A stretch of 11,739 nucleotides of DNA from Oscillospiraceae bacterium (GCA_016303235.1 JAEDMB010000054.1:1-11739); one strand, 5' to 3'. Positions 1 to 6,428 are shown, numbered from the stretch's first letter. The notes: a model not told the origin generated them from the sequence alone. Made by a program: numbers and translations.

Positions 1-3
1 TAT

Positions 4-8
4 CTCCT
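4..8 (-). promoter_or_regulatory. Ribosome-binding site of the next operon gene, outside the window
   Basis: Read on the minus strand, the left edge gives an AGGAG core inside ATAGGAGATA, overlapping the stop codon of the carboxypeptidase gene. This suggests that another minus-strand gene begins just beyond base 1 and is translationally close to its neighbour. In Bacillus subtilis dacB is followed by spmA and spmB, so a spore-maturation gene is one possibility, but no coding sequence is visible here. Confidence 0.5.
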
Positions 9-1134
9 ATTTAAATATATTTTTGATTTTTGATAAAAAATTCTGTTTTTCCTCTGGCTTGTGATATATTTCATAATTTTTGTCAGCATAAAGGGGAATA
101 TTTCTTACTTCCCTGCCCTTGTACATAACTGTAATTTCCCCGCATTGTTCACCACTTTCAACAGGAGCGTAAACAAAAAGCGGAACTTTAATTTTATAGC
201 TGAAAAACTGACTGTTTCCGTCAGCCGTACAGATTTCGGGATTTTCAGCGGGAACAAGCTTGATTTTATCTTCAGAACTTCCGGCAAGATTAGCATAAAA
301 TTCATCATTTATTTCATATTCACATAAATTTACTTTGCTGAATCCGTAATCATAAAGTGAAATATGGTCATTCCAGTCGTTGCGGTCATTGAGAGTAACG
401 CATATAAGATTTTTTCCGTCACGTTCACACGCTGAAACAAGACATCTTCCCGCCTCATCAGTGAATCCTGTTTTCACTCCGTAAACACCGTCATACATTG
501 AAAGGAGCTTGTTTGTATTTTTCAGCCATCTTTCATAGGGAGGATTTCCGAATTTTACCTGAATACTCTGCTGTGAACAGATTTCCCTGAAAGTATCGTT
601 TTTAAGAGCCTCCCTCGCAAGCAAAGCCATATCATATGCGGAAGCTCCGTGACCTTCTCCCTCAAGTCCGGAGGGAGTAACGAAATAAGTTTTTGACATT
701 CCGATTTTTTCAGCACGTTCATTCATCATAACAGCAAAATTCTCAAGACTTCCGGCAAGCTTAACAGCCGTTGCGTTGGCGGAATCGTTACCCGATGGGA
801 GCAACATTCCGCAACAAAGTGCATATTTAGTTACAATATCACCTTCAACAAGCCCCATTGATGAACCCTCAACCTTTATAGCCTCGCTGTCAACAACAAA
901 TTCCTCGTCAAGATTACCGCTTTCGAGGCATAACAGAGTCGTCATAATTTTTGTAGTGCTTGCCATAGGGAGCTTTTCCCCTGCATTGAGTGAATATATG
1001 GTTTCTCCCGTATCGGCTGAAATGAGAACTGCTGATTTTGCAGATATTTCGGGTTTACTTTCAGCATATGCACAGAAACTGTTTCCTGATACCGCAGTAA
1101 AAAACGTCAAAATAAAAACTAAAAGTTTTTTCAT
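7..1134 (-). CDS. D-alanyl-D-alanine carboxypeptidase (DacF/DacB-like, PBP5 family, peptidase S11)
   Basis: A 375-residue exported serine DD-carboxypeptidase that would remove the terminal D-Ala from peptidoglycan stem pentapeptides at the outer membrane face. Residues 1-24 form a signal peptide (KK, hydrophobic core, AYA before E25). All three penicillin-binding motifs are present: S59-T-T-K62 with the nucleophile, S114-G-N116, and K221-T-G223. A PBP5-type C-terminal beta domain follows at about 270-355. The tail ends in a basic, possibly amphipathic segment that may anchor the protein to the membrane. The ATG is preceded by AAGGAG (1144-1149) at 9 bases. It is the last complete gene of the minus-strand run, 59 bases after the GerW-like gene. 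Dac genes next to scpAB often serve spore cortex formation. Family assignment is firm; the choice between DacF and DacB, and a sporulation role, is inferred from context. Confidence 0.95.
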   Translation of the reverse strand: MKKLLVFILTFFTAVSGNSFCAYAESKPEISAKSAVLISADTGETIYSLNAGEKLPMASTTKIMTTLLCLESGNLDEEFVVDSEAIKVEGSSMGLVEGDIVTKYALCCGMLLPSGNDSANATAVKLAGSLENFAVMMNERAEKIGMSKTYFVTPSGLEGEGHGASAYDMALLAREALKNDTFREICSQQSIQVKFGNPPYERWLKNTNKLLSMYDGVYGVKTGFTDEAGRCLVSACERDGKNLICVTLNDRNDWNDHISLYDYGFSKVNLCEYEINDEFYANLAGSSEDKIKLVPAENPEICTADGNSQFFSYKIKVPLFVYAPVESGEQCGEITVMYKGREVRNIPLYADKNYEIYHKPEEKQNFLSKIKNIFK

Positions 1135-1136
1135 CG

Positions 1137-1173
1137 GGCATATCTCCTTATTAAATATAATATAAAATATGCC
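1137..1173 (-). promoter_or_regulatory. Inverted repeat flanking the carboxypeptidase ribosome-binding site
   Basis: On the minus strand GGCATAT (1167-1173) pairs with ATATGCC (1137-1143) across a 23-base AT-rich loop. The AAGGAG ribosome-binding site lies in the loop, directly against the second arm. The hairpin is weak (7 bp, four of them A-T), so a regulatory role is only a suggestion. No good -35/-10 pair was found in this 59-base gap, so the downstream gene is probably transcribed from further upstream. Confidence 0.25.
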
Positions 1174-1193
1174 GTTGAAAAAATTTTTATTAC

Positions 1194-1628
1194 TTATCCG
1201 TCAAATTCCTCTGTATCAATATTATTTTCATCATCGGAAGAATCCTTATTCTTTTTGAACATCTTTCCTAATTTGTTTACAAGATTCGGGGCATTGTTTA
1301 TAATTGAACTTATAGGGTCAGCGGACGGAACAGCCTGTATCATCTGAACATTGCCGTCATTGATAACGAGGAATCCCTCGGGCTTTATGGATACTCCCGC
1401 ACCTGCACCGCCTCCGAAAAGGTCACGGCTTAATTTGTTCGGAAGGTCAGAACCTCCGGACGCAAATCCGAAAGATACTTTTGATATGGGAATAATTGTA
1501 ATTTTATCGTCAATTCTGATAGGTTCGCCGACAATAGAATTTATATCAACCATTTCCTTGACTTTTTCCATCGTGATTCCCATAAGCTCACTTACTGGTT
1601 TTTCTTTTTTTGTTTCCTTGTTTTCCAT
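1194..1628 (-). CDS. ytfJ: GerW/YtfJ family sporulation protein
   Basis: A 144-residue soluble protein matching the GerW (YtfJ) family, whose B. subtilis member is a spore protein needed for normal germination. Visible signatures are the N-terminal region with ELMGITMEKVKEMVDINSIVG, the Gly-rich FGGGAGAGVSI, then KPEGFLVI, which is the family hallmark. An amphipathic stretch and a charged, acidic C terminus follow. The start is taken at the ATG at 1626-1628 because AGGAGG (1640-1645) sits 11 bases upstream. The frame stays open for 27 further codons upstream, but those lie inside the DUF2953 gene and lack family similarity. The gene overlaps the end of the DUF2953 gene by 41 bases. In B. subtilis ytfI (DUF2953) and ytfJ are also neighbours, which supports both calls. 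Confidence 0.9.
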   Translation of the reverse strand: MENKETKKEKPVSELMGITMEKVKEMVDINSIVGEPIRIDDKITIIPISKVSFGFASGGSDLPNKLSRDLFGGGAGAGVSIKPEGFLVINDGNVQMIQAVPSADPISSIINNAPNLVNKLGKMFKKNKDSSDDENNIDTEEFDG

Positions 1629-2418
1629 GCTTTCTATTACCTCCTGATTGTTTTCTGTATATTTTAAAATAATATGTCCAGAGGAATGAACCTCCGCATA
1701 ATAAAGCAACTATCGGGTGAAATCTGACTGTAAACGAAATATCATAGATACTCTTTTCCTTGTTGAATACACATTCAACGTTTATGCTCTTTTTTGAAAG
1801 GCTGAACATCTGATTGAAAATTCCGAGCATATTATATACTATAATACACGTTTTTCCGTAATTTACCGCACAGTCACAGGCATCGGGGTCGGATATTTTA
1901 AAATCAATAAATATTTTATCAAAATGTATTCCCCTGCAAAGTCTTTTTGCGGGAGATGATAAAATTTCCCATATCTGCGTTATTTTATCCCACAGTTCAG
2001 AAATATCCGATAAATTCCGCCTTTCTGATTTCGGAATTTTTGATTTTTTCTGAAATTTTTCTGATTCGGGAATTTTTTCGTCTGAAATTTCTTCCGGTTT
2101 GACCTCCGGCAAATCCGGAACGCTCTGCAGTTCGGGAACAGTTTCGTTTTTCTCCTCTGATAATTTGCTGTCAGTTTCGGGAACTTTTTCCGGAACGGAA
2201 ATTTTTTTCTTTTTCTTCCGTCTTTTAAGCATACCGGCTATACCCTTTTCAGCGTCCGAAGAAATAACGGAAAGAAAAGAATATCTGACTTCATAATAAA
2301 ATTTTTCTCCGATATATTCCAGTCTTACGGATACAGGAAGTATCATCAGAAATATTAAAAATCCGATTAATGCAAGAATTATCAGAGCTATGATTTTCAG
2401 AATATTAAGAATTATCAT
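1588..2418 (-). CDS. DUF2953 (YtfI-like) membrane-anchored protein
   Basis: A 276-residue protein of unknown function. Residues 1-30 form one long hydrophobic segment (IIALIILALIGFLIFLMIL) that is probably a membrane anchor. Next comes a short beta-rich part (RLEYIGEKFYYEVRYSFLS). A low-complexity, highly charged linker rich in K, E, P and S occupies about 65-135. The C-terminal domain (about 150-260) contains DPDACDCAVNYGKTC and ends with a second hydrophobic patch near FHPIVALLCGGSFLWTYY. This layout fits DUF2953, including YtfI, which adjoins YtfJ in B. subtilis as here. The start ATG overlaps the scpB stop as ATGA, indicating translational coupling. The linker is longer and more charged than I would expect for the family. 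Function is unknown; partnership with the GerW-like protein is inference from gene order. Confidence 0.8.
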   Translation of the reverse strand: MIILNILKIIALIILALIGFLIFLMILPVSVRLEYIGEKFYYEVRYSFLSVISSDAEKGIAGMLKRRKKKKKISVPEKVPETDSKLSEEKNETVPELQSVPDLPEVKPEEISDEKIPESEKFQKKSKIPKSERRNLSDISELWDKITQIWEILSSPAKRLCRGIHFDKIFIDFKISDPDACDCAVNYGKTCIIVYNMLGIFNQMFSLSKKSINVECVFNKEKSIYDISFTVRFHPIVALLCGGSFLWTYYFKIYRKQSGGNRKHGKQGNKKRKTSK

Positions 2419-2954
2419 ATTTTACTCTCTTTTTCGGGATTATTTCTTTCGGGTAGAGGCGGTAAATCTTCAAGACTTCCGAGTCCGAAACATCTCAGAA
2501 ATTTATCCGTTGTTCTGTAAACAATGGGCTTTCCGGGAACGTCAAGTCTGCCAGCCTCCTCGATGAGTTCCTTTTCGCAGAGGCTGTTCACCGCTGAAGA
2601 ACTGTCAGTGCCTCTGATATTTTCAATAAATCCTCTTGAAACAGGCTGATTGTATGCTATTATAGTCAGAACCTCCATAGATGCCGGCGAAAGAGGAGTA
2701 TTTTTTTTGAAATTAAGAGCCTTGCGGACATATCCTGCATATTCGGCACGTGTCGTCATCTGAAATCTTCCGTTTACGGAAATTATTCTTATACCGCTTT
2801 TGTATTCGTCATAGCGTTCATTAAGAATCCTTACAAGCCTGACGGCATTTTCGGGAGAAGTTTCAAGGATTTCCGCAATTTTTACAATTTCAACAGGTTC
2901 ACCCGAGGCGAATATAACCGCCTCCGCAACTGCAAGCTGTTCACTGATTTCCAT
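2415..2954 (-). CDS. scpB: Segregation and condensation protein ScpB
   Basis: ScpB is the winged-helix (kite) subunit that dimerises and binds the ScpA kleisin in the SMC-ScpAB condensin, which organises and segregates the chromosome. The 179-residue product has the family's two winged-helix halves: an N-terminal part starting MEISEQLAVAEAVIFASGEPV, then LSPASMEVLTIIAYNQPVSR and IEEAGRLDVPGKPIVYRTTDKFL, ending in the typical LEDLPPLPE. The ATG at 2952-2954 was chosen because it aligns with the N terminus of B. subtilis ScpB and has AAGGAA about 12 bases upstream. The frame is open for 19 more codons (to 3011), but those lie within scpA and have no good ribosome-binding site. It overlaps scpA by 14 bases and DUF2953 by 4 bases. 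Confidence 0.95.
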   Translation of the reverse strand: MEISEQLAVAEAVIFASGEPVEIVKIAEILETSPENAVRLVRILNERYDEYKSGIRIISVNGRFQMTTRAEYAGYVRKALNFKKNTPLSPASMEVLTIIAYNQPVSRGFIENIRGTDSSSAVNSLCEKELIEEAGRLDVPGKPIVYRTTDKFLRCFGLGSLEDLPPLPERNNPEKESKI

Positions 2955-3690
2955 TGGACTGAATATTCCTTTCCTTTTTTCTGCCTGTAAAATATATCTC
3001 GGAATTATCATCGCTTATTTTTATTCTGCCGTTTTTTGTAAGTTCAAGAACTGCAAGAAAAGTCGCAACACGTTCCGAACGGTCATAAACTCCCTCATAG
3101 AGCGAATCCATAAAAAGCTTTTTCCCCGAACCGTAAAGCCTTCTCAGAATAAATACAACCTTAGAGATAACTGATGTTATTTTACGCTTTACAGCCGAAT
3201 TTATTTTATTTTCGATAATTTTATTTTCAGCCTCAATATCCTCCGGAAAGGATATATTTAAATATGCCATAGCAAGCCTGTCGGGGAGATACATCTGATT
3301 ATATGAATATTCAGCCTTTACTTTCATAGGACGGCGGACAAATACATTATCGCCCTGAAATCTTTCCGCAAGAAGTGACGAGGCATATTTTATTGAAGAA
3401 TATTCAATAAGATTAGTTTCAAGCTCTTTTTTCATCTGATGAGCTTCATCGGCTTCGGGTTTCGGAAGAAGATATGCCGTTTTTATATATATCAGGCGTG
3501 ATGCCATTTCAAGAAATTCGCCTGCTGACTCAAGATTTTTAATATTGCTGTTGTCAAGATATTCCATATACTGTTCAAGGAGCTTTGATATTTCAATATC
3601 ATATATATTAAGCTTATGCTTTGATATAAGCTTTAAGAGCAAATCAAGAGGCCCTTCAAATGCATCAAGCCTGAAAAGTATCTGCTCCAT
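2941..3690 (-). CDS. scpA: Segregation and condensation protein ScpA (kleisin)
   Basis: ScpA is the kleisin that bridges the SMC ATPase heads and recruits ScpB. At 249 residues it is close to the usual length of about 250. The N-terminal kleisin helix bundle is clear (FRLDAFEGPLDLLLKLISKH, then NIYDIEISKLLEQYMEYL), as are the ASRLIYIKTAYLLPK helix and a C-terminal winged helix (about 190-240, RVATFLAVLELTKNGRI and the final strand SEIYF) that contacts the SMC head. The ATG follows the M50 gene stop by one base, with a modest TAGGAA signal inside that gene, so the two are probably translationally coupled. The scpA-scpB order and overlap are typical of Firmicutes. Confidence 0.96.
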   Translation of the reverse strand: MEQILFRLDAFEGPLDLLLKLISKHKLNIYDIEISKLLEQYMEYLDNSNIKNLESAGEFLEMASRLIYIKTAYLLPKPEADEAHQMKKELETNLIEYSSIKYASSLLAERFQGDNVFVRRPMKVKAEYSYNQMYLPDRLAMAYLNISFPEDIEAENKIIENKINSAVKRKITSVISKVVFILRRLYGSGKKLFMDSLYEGVYDRSERVATFLAVLELTKNGRIKISDDNSEIYFTGRKKERNIQSNGNQ

Positions 3691-3691
3691 T

Positions 3692-4396
3692 TTATATAGT
3701 TCCTATAACATTCGGAATCCAGCTTGCACAGAACCATACTGCTTTTGAAACAAGATTCGTTACTATATAAAGAGGATTGAATTTTGCAGGAATTATCATA
3801 TCTCCTAAAAGAATATACGCAAGGAATACTGTTCTTATAATCTGCATATTTCTTCTGAACCAGTCATCAAATTTATATTTTGTGCAGTAGCTGAAAACGT
3901 CATAGCCGTCAAGTGGAGGAACAGGTATAAGATTAAACACCGCAAGACCGATATTTATTGAAAAGCAGAAATTCAGCAAAAGCATAATTATATAAATTAT
4001 GCTGTATTCACCGTAATAAACAGCATTTATACAAGCTTTCTGCACAAATTCAAAGCAGTATGCGAAATTATAAACCAATGCACAGACAAGCGATGCTATT
4101 ATGTTTGATGCAGGGCCTGCTATTGATACCATTGCCATACCTGCTCTGAGACTGTGATTTCTGTTGAATCTGTTCGGATTGACGGGAACAGGCTTTGCCC
4201 ACCCGAATCCCGTAAGCACAAGCAGAAGTGTACCAATCGGGTCAATATGTGCAATCGGATTGAGAGTAAGCCTGCCCTGTTCCTCTGCCGTATCGTCCCC
4301 GAGCTTTTTAGCGACAAAGCCATGTGCAAGCTCATGCAAAGGGAGTACAAGAATAACAATTATAATTCTTGCAAGAAATTTAATTACTGTATTCAT
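3692..4396 (-). CDS. Site-2 protease family (M50) intramembrane zinc metalloprotease
   Basis: A 234-residue polytopic membrane protein of the compact M50 group without a PDZ domain (YwhC-like). The zinc site is complete: H21-E22-L-A-H25 within the first membrane segment, and the distal ligand D163 in the NLIPVPPLDG motif (155-164). The family block NPIAHIDPIGTLLL (46-59) is also intact, as is the SIAGPASN membrane turn. Four or more hydrophobic segments are visible, near 3-20, 86-110, 132-158 and 185-205. Such enzymes cleave membrane proteins within the bilayer, often releasing transcription or sigma regulators; the substrate here is unknown. It is the first gene after the 4432-4460 promoter, with AAAGGAA about 8 bases before the ATG. 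Placement directly before scpA is common in Clostridia and does not by itself imply a chromosome-segregation role. Confidence 0.93.
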   Translation of the reverse strand: MNTVIKFLARIIIVILVLPLHELAHGFVAKKLGDDTAEEQGRLTLNPIAHIDPIGTLLLVLTGFGWAKPVPVNPNRFNRNHSLRAGMAMVSIAGPASNIIASLVCALVYNFAYCFEFVQKACINAVYYGEYSIIYIIMLLLNFCFSINIGLAVFNLIPVPPLDGYDVFSYCTKYKFDDWFRRNMQIIRTVFLAYILLGDMIIPAKFNPLYIVTNLVSKAVWFCASWIPNVIGTI

Positions 4397-4431
4397 AAGT
4401 TATTTCCTTTCCTAAAAATATTCCGATTATA

Positions 4432-4460
4432 ATTATACTACAAATGAATATCTTTTTCAA
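4432..4460 (-). promoter_or_regulatory. Sigma-A-type promoter of the M50-scpAB-DUF2953-ytfJ-dac run
   Basis: On the minus strand there is TTGAAA (4455-4460), a 17-base spacer, and a perfect TATAAT (4432-4437). The -10 lies about 36 bases before the M50 start codon. It diverges from the rpmB promoter, with about 120 bases between the two -35 boxes. Confidence 0.8.
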
Positions 4461-4581
4461 GTAATTTCCGAAATTTCTTGTTACGTCACATCATACTGCA
4501 ACAAAATCTGTCAACATCGCAGATAAATTTTTGTATATAATCAGAACATATAAAAATTTCTGCTTTTTTTTCAAAAAACAC

Positions 4582-4610
4582 TTGATTTTTCAGAAAGTTT
4601 ATGATACAAT
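4582..4610 (+). promoter_or_regulatory. Promoter of rpmB
   Basis: TTGATT (4582-4587), a 17-base spacer and TACAAT (4605-4610), preceded by TGA to form an extended -10 (TGN). A-rich and T-rich tracts just upstream could act as an UP element. The predicted start lies about 35-40 bases before the rpmB ATG. Confidence 0.75.
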
Positions 4611-4653
4611 AATATTGTTGTATTTTTTCAGATTCAAAAGGAGGTGCTGTAAA

Positions 4654-4839
4654 ATGGCAAAATGCGATATCTGCGGTAAGGGTGTTACTTTCGGTATTAA
4701 GGTTTCTCACTCACACAGACGTTCAAACAGAACTTGGAAGCCGAACGTAAAGAGAGTTAAGGCTATCGTTAAGGGTACTCCTTGTCATATCTATGCTTGC
4801 TCAAGATGCCTTCGTTCAGGCAAGGTTGAGAGAGCTTAA
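4654..4839 (+). CDS. rpmB: Large ribosomal subunit protein bL28
   Basis: A 61-residue ribosomal protein L28, a small basic component of the 50S subunit. The sequence MAKCDICGKGVTFGIKVSHS with RRSNRTWKPN is diagnostic. It is the zinc-binding form: C4-x-x-C7 at the N terminus and C49-x-x-C52 near the C terminus make a four-cysteine ribbon; C44 is an extra cysteine. Zinc-binding L28 is often paired in genomes with a zinc-free paralogue used in zinc starvation, but no paralogue is visible here. A strong AAAGGAGG ribosome-binding site (4637-4644) precedes the ATG at 9 bases. The gene has its own promoter and terminator and is monocistronic. Confidence 0.98.
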   Translation: MAKCDICGKGVTFGIKVSHSHRRSNRTWKPNVKRVKAIVKGTPCHIYACSRCLRSGKVERA

Positions 4840-4857
4840 TCTCTTGAAAACACAGTT

Positions 4858-4887
4858 AACCGGAAACGCATACGTTTCCGGTTTTTT
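4858..4887 (+). terminator. Rho-independent terminator of rpmB
   Basis: A perfect 11-bp stem, AACCGGAAACG (4858-4868) with CGTTTCCGGTT (4873-4883), closed by a four-base CATA loop and followed by a T-run to 4887. In the minus direction the hairpin is the same but the following bases (AACTGTGTTTTC) are less U-rich, so termination of the converging RadC-family transcript may be weaker. Confidence 0.92.
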
Positions 4888-4901
4888 CTTTATTCAAATA
4901 T

Positions 4902-5561
4902 TTATTCAAAATCTATTCCGCATTTAAGCTCCTTCATAGATACAACAGAGGAAATCCCGACTATTACATGGTCAAAAACTTTTATTCCAAAGTCTTTCAT
5001 TGAATCAACTATGCTTTTTGTAAATTCATAATCAGCTTCGGAGGGATACGCCTCGGCTTCGGGGTGATTGTGCGAAATATAAATTCCGTATGCCTTTATT
5101 CCCAATGCACAGCGTATAACTTTCTCCCTGCTTATATTTATTGTATCAGCCGAGCCTACTGCAACGAGATGTTCTCCCCTTACCATTTTATGACGGTTTA
5201 CCGATACAATATATATTCTCTCGTCAGATATTCCCGCATAAAGCGAACGGAAATAATAAGCCATATCGTCATAACTTTTTATAAAGCAACGCTGTCCCCT
5301 GCTGAAAAGACATTCCATACTGACAGCCGGAATTATTTTCAAAAGACAGGCTGTCTTTTCATTTATACCACTGCCGGTCAGATAATTTATATCAGTATTC
5401 AGAACAGCGTTCAGACTGCCGTATTCGCTTATAAGTCTTTCTGATACTTTTTCAGTATCCTTAACTGACGCAAAAGACAGGACAAGCTGAAGTATTTCAG
5501 AATCGCTCATTTTATTCAGACCGTATGTTTTATATTTTTCAAAAAGCTCTGTGTTTTTCAA
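4902..5561 (-). CDS. radC: RadC/JAB (JAMM) domain protein with intact metalloprotease motif
   Basis: A 219-residue UPF0758/RadC-family protein. The N-terminal part (about 1-85) is the helical, HhH-like region; its hairpin reads LTGSGINEKTA and is less canonical than in the upstream paralogue. The C-terminal JAB/MPN domain (about 100-215) keeps every residue of the JAMM zinc site: E130, H164-N-H166-P, S174 and D177, spaced as HxH-x7-SxxD. It ends with the family FDHVIVG. RadC is named for DNA repair, but that role is disputed and its substrate is unknown; the motif predicts a zinc peptidase or isopeptidase-like fold. The start is TTG (5559-5561), overlapping the upstream TGA stop as TTGA, with AAGGAG about 10 bases before. 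The next in-frame ATG is 17 codons in and would truncate the conserved N-terminal region. It is the last gene of its run and converges on rpmB. Confidence 0.88.
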   Translation of the reverse strand: MKNTELFEKYKTYGLNKMSDSEILQLVLSFASVKDTEKVSERLISEYGSLNAVLNTDINYLTGSGINEKTACLLKIIPAVSMECLFSRGQRCFIKSYDDMAYYFRSLYAGISDERIYIVSVNRHKMVRGEHLVAVGSADTINISREKVIRCALGIKAYGIYISHNHPEAEAYPSEADYEFTKSIVDSMKDFGIKVFDHVIVGISSVVSMKELKCGIDFE

Positions 5562-6241
5562 AAGCCGAACACTCCTTCTTCAAACATGGAAAAAGCTTCT
5601 GAACCGTTTGAAATTATGTAGTCAGCCGTATGGATTCCAAGGGATTTAAGGCTTTCTGCTATAAGCCTTACTGCAAAATAGTCCTGATTCTGAGGAACGG
5701 GAATTTTATTTTTTCCGCAGTTGCGGGCAATTATTATATTTGTTGCATTGTTTCTGATTGCCGTCACAGCAAGGCTTGAAATAATTTTCTCATGACATCT
5801 GAAAGCCTCCGGAGTAAATGTATAATTGCTTTTTACCGTCATATCAGCACCCATAAATACTGTCAGAAACATTCCGCAGTCAGATTCCGCAAAATAATTA
5901 TTGACATATTCCTTAATATCGGAGGGCTTTTCTCCTGTATTTTCATTTTCGAGATAGTAAAAGCATACATCTCCGAAAAGCTTTATAAGCTCCGCACTTT
6001 TTGAGCCTATTCCGTTTACAGAGCTTAATTCCTCCGGAGATGCCTTGAAAACATTGCAGACACTCCCGAAACGGTTTATAAGATTGTGAGCCGTTTCATT
6101 TGTATTTGCTCTTGGAATTGAATAGAAAAGAATAAGTTCAAGAATTTCATGAGGGTGAAAACCGTTAAGACCGTTTTCGGCAAAACGTTTTCTGAGACGC
6201 TGGCGGTGTCCCTCATGAATATTTTTTGTTTTGACGGTCAA
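5558..6241 (-). CDS. RadC-family paralogue with degenerate JAMM site (probable pseudoenzyme)
   Basis: A 227-residue RadC-like protein. Its N terminus (HEGHRQRLRKRFAENGLNGF, then HEILELILFYSIPR) and helix-hairpin-helix (SSVNGIGSKSAELI, GIG at 77-79) are better preserved than in its partner. The JAB domain is broken at the active site. Against the downstream paralogue, the upstream Glu aligns with S138, HNHP with R173-N-C175-G, and the Ser with P or Q. Only an Asp (D187) remains, shifted by one residue. A zinc hydrolase is therefore unlikely; a structural or regulatory partner is plausible. Start choice: TTG at 6239-6241 has GGAGGGAGG 7 bases upstream. An in-frame ATG at 6265 abuts the DUF3789 stop and would add eight residues, but has no ribosome-binding site; stop-start reinitiation there is the alternative. 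It overlaps the next gene by 4 bases (TTGA). Confidence 0.85.
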   Translation of the reverse strand: MTVKTKNIHEGHRQRLRKRFAENGLNGFHPHEILELILFYSIPRANTNETAHNLINRFGSVCNVFKASPEELSSVNGIGSKSAELIKLFGDVCFYYLENENTGEKPSDIKEYVNNYFAESDCGMFLTVFMGADMTVKSNYTFTPEAFRCHEKIISSLAVTAIRNNATNIIIARNCGKNKIPVPQNQDYFAVRLIAESLKSLGIHTADYIISNGSEAFSMFEEGVFGF

Positions 6242-6265
6242 AAGGTTTCCTCCCTCCGGAATCAT

Positions 6266-6376
6266 TTATTTTATGTCAGAATCGCTCTGCTTTGCCACGG
6301 AACACAGTGCCATCGTAAAAACCCCGACTATTCCTCCGAAAAATGAACCAAGCAGAAATATAATAAATCCAGTCAT
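6266..6376 (-). CDS. DUF3789 family membrane microprotein (36 aa)
   Basis: A short gene encoding MTGFIIFLLGSFFGGIVGVF followed by TMALCSVAKQSDSDIK. It is one hydrophobic, glycine-containing helix of about 25 residues with a short polar tail. The pattern (N-terminal helix with GxFxGGIxGVFxMAL, then C-x-x-A and a polar end) fits the DUF3789 microproteins common in gut Firmicutes. Function is unknown; a single-pass membrane protein is likely. AGGTG/GAGG within 6383-6390 lies about 8 bases before the ATG. The TAA is immediately followed by ATG of the alternative start of the RadC-like gene, so the three downstream genes form one unit. Such proteins are often missed by annotation pipelines because of their length. 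Confidence 0.75.
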   Translation of the reverse strand: MTGFIIFLLGSFFGGIVGVFTMALCSVAKQSDSDIK

Positions 6377-6387
6377 TTCAAACACCT

Positions 6388-6428
6388 CTTTTGCAATTGA
6401 AACTGCTGTTATTATTTCTCTGCAAAAG
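6388..6428 (-). repeat. Inverted repeat over the DUF3789 ribosome-binding site
   Basis: CTTTTGCA (plus-strand 6388-6395) and TGCAAAAG (6421-6428) form an 8-bp inverted repeat with a 25-base loop. In the minus-strand mRNA, the arm at 6388-6395 overlaps the 5' end of the AAGAGGTG ribosome-binding region. The fold could hide or expose that site, but it is AU-rich and its stability is doubtful. Confidence 0.3.

Noticed and set aside
1629..1709. Upstream extension of the GerW-like gene to 1709
   Set aside because: It lies wholly inside the DUF2953 gene, is not like the family, and the AGGAGG site points to the ATG at 1628.
2955..3011. Upstream extension of scpB to 3011
   Set aside because: It would overlap scpA by 71 bases, lacks a ribosome-binding site and does not match the ScpB N terminus.
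4120..4432. Overlapping small reading frames on both strands across the M50 gene
   Set aside because: They have no ribosome-binding sites or family similarity, and overlap a gene with complete catalytic motifs.
5558..6241. Degenerate RadC-like gene as a pseudogene
   Set aside because: The frame is complete, the ribosome-binding site is strong, and it is precisely coupled to the next gene, so it appears to be a maintained protein with changed active-site residues rather than a decaying gene.
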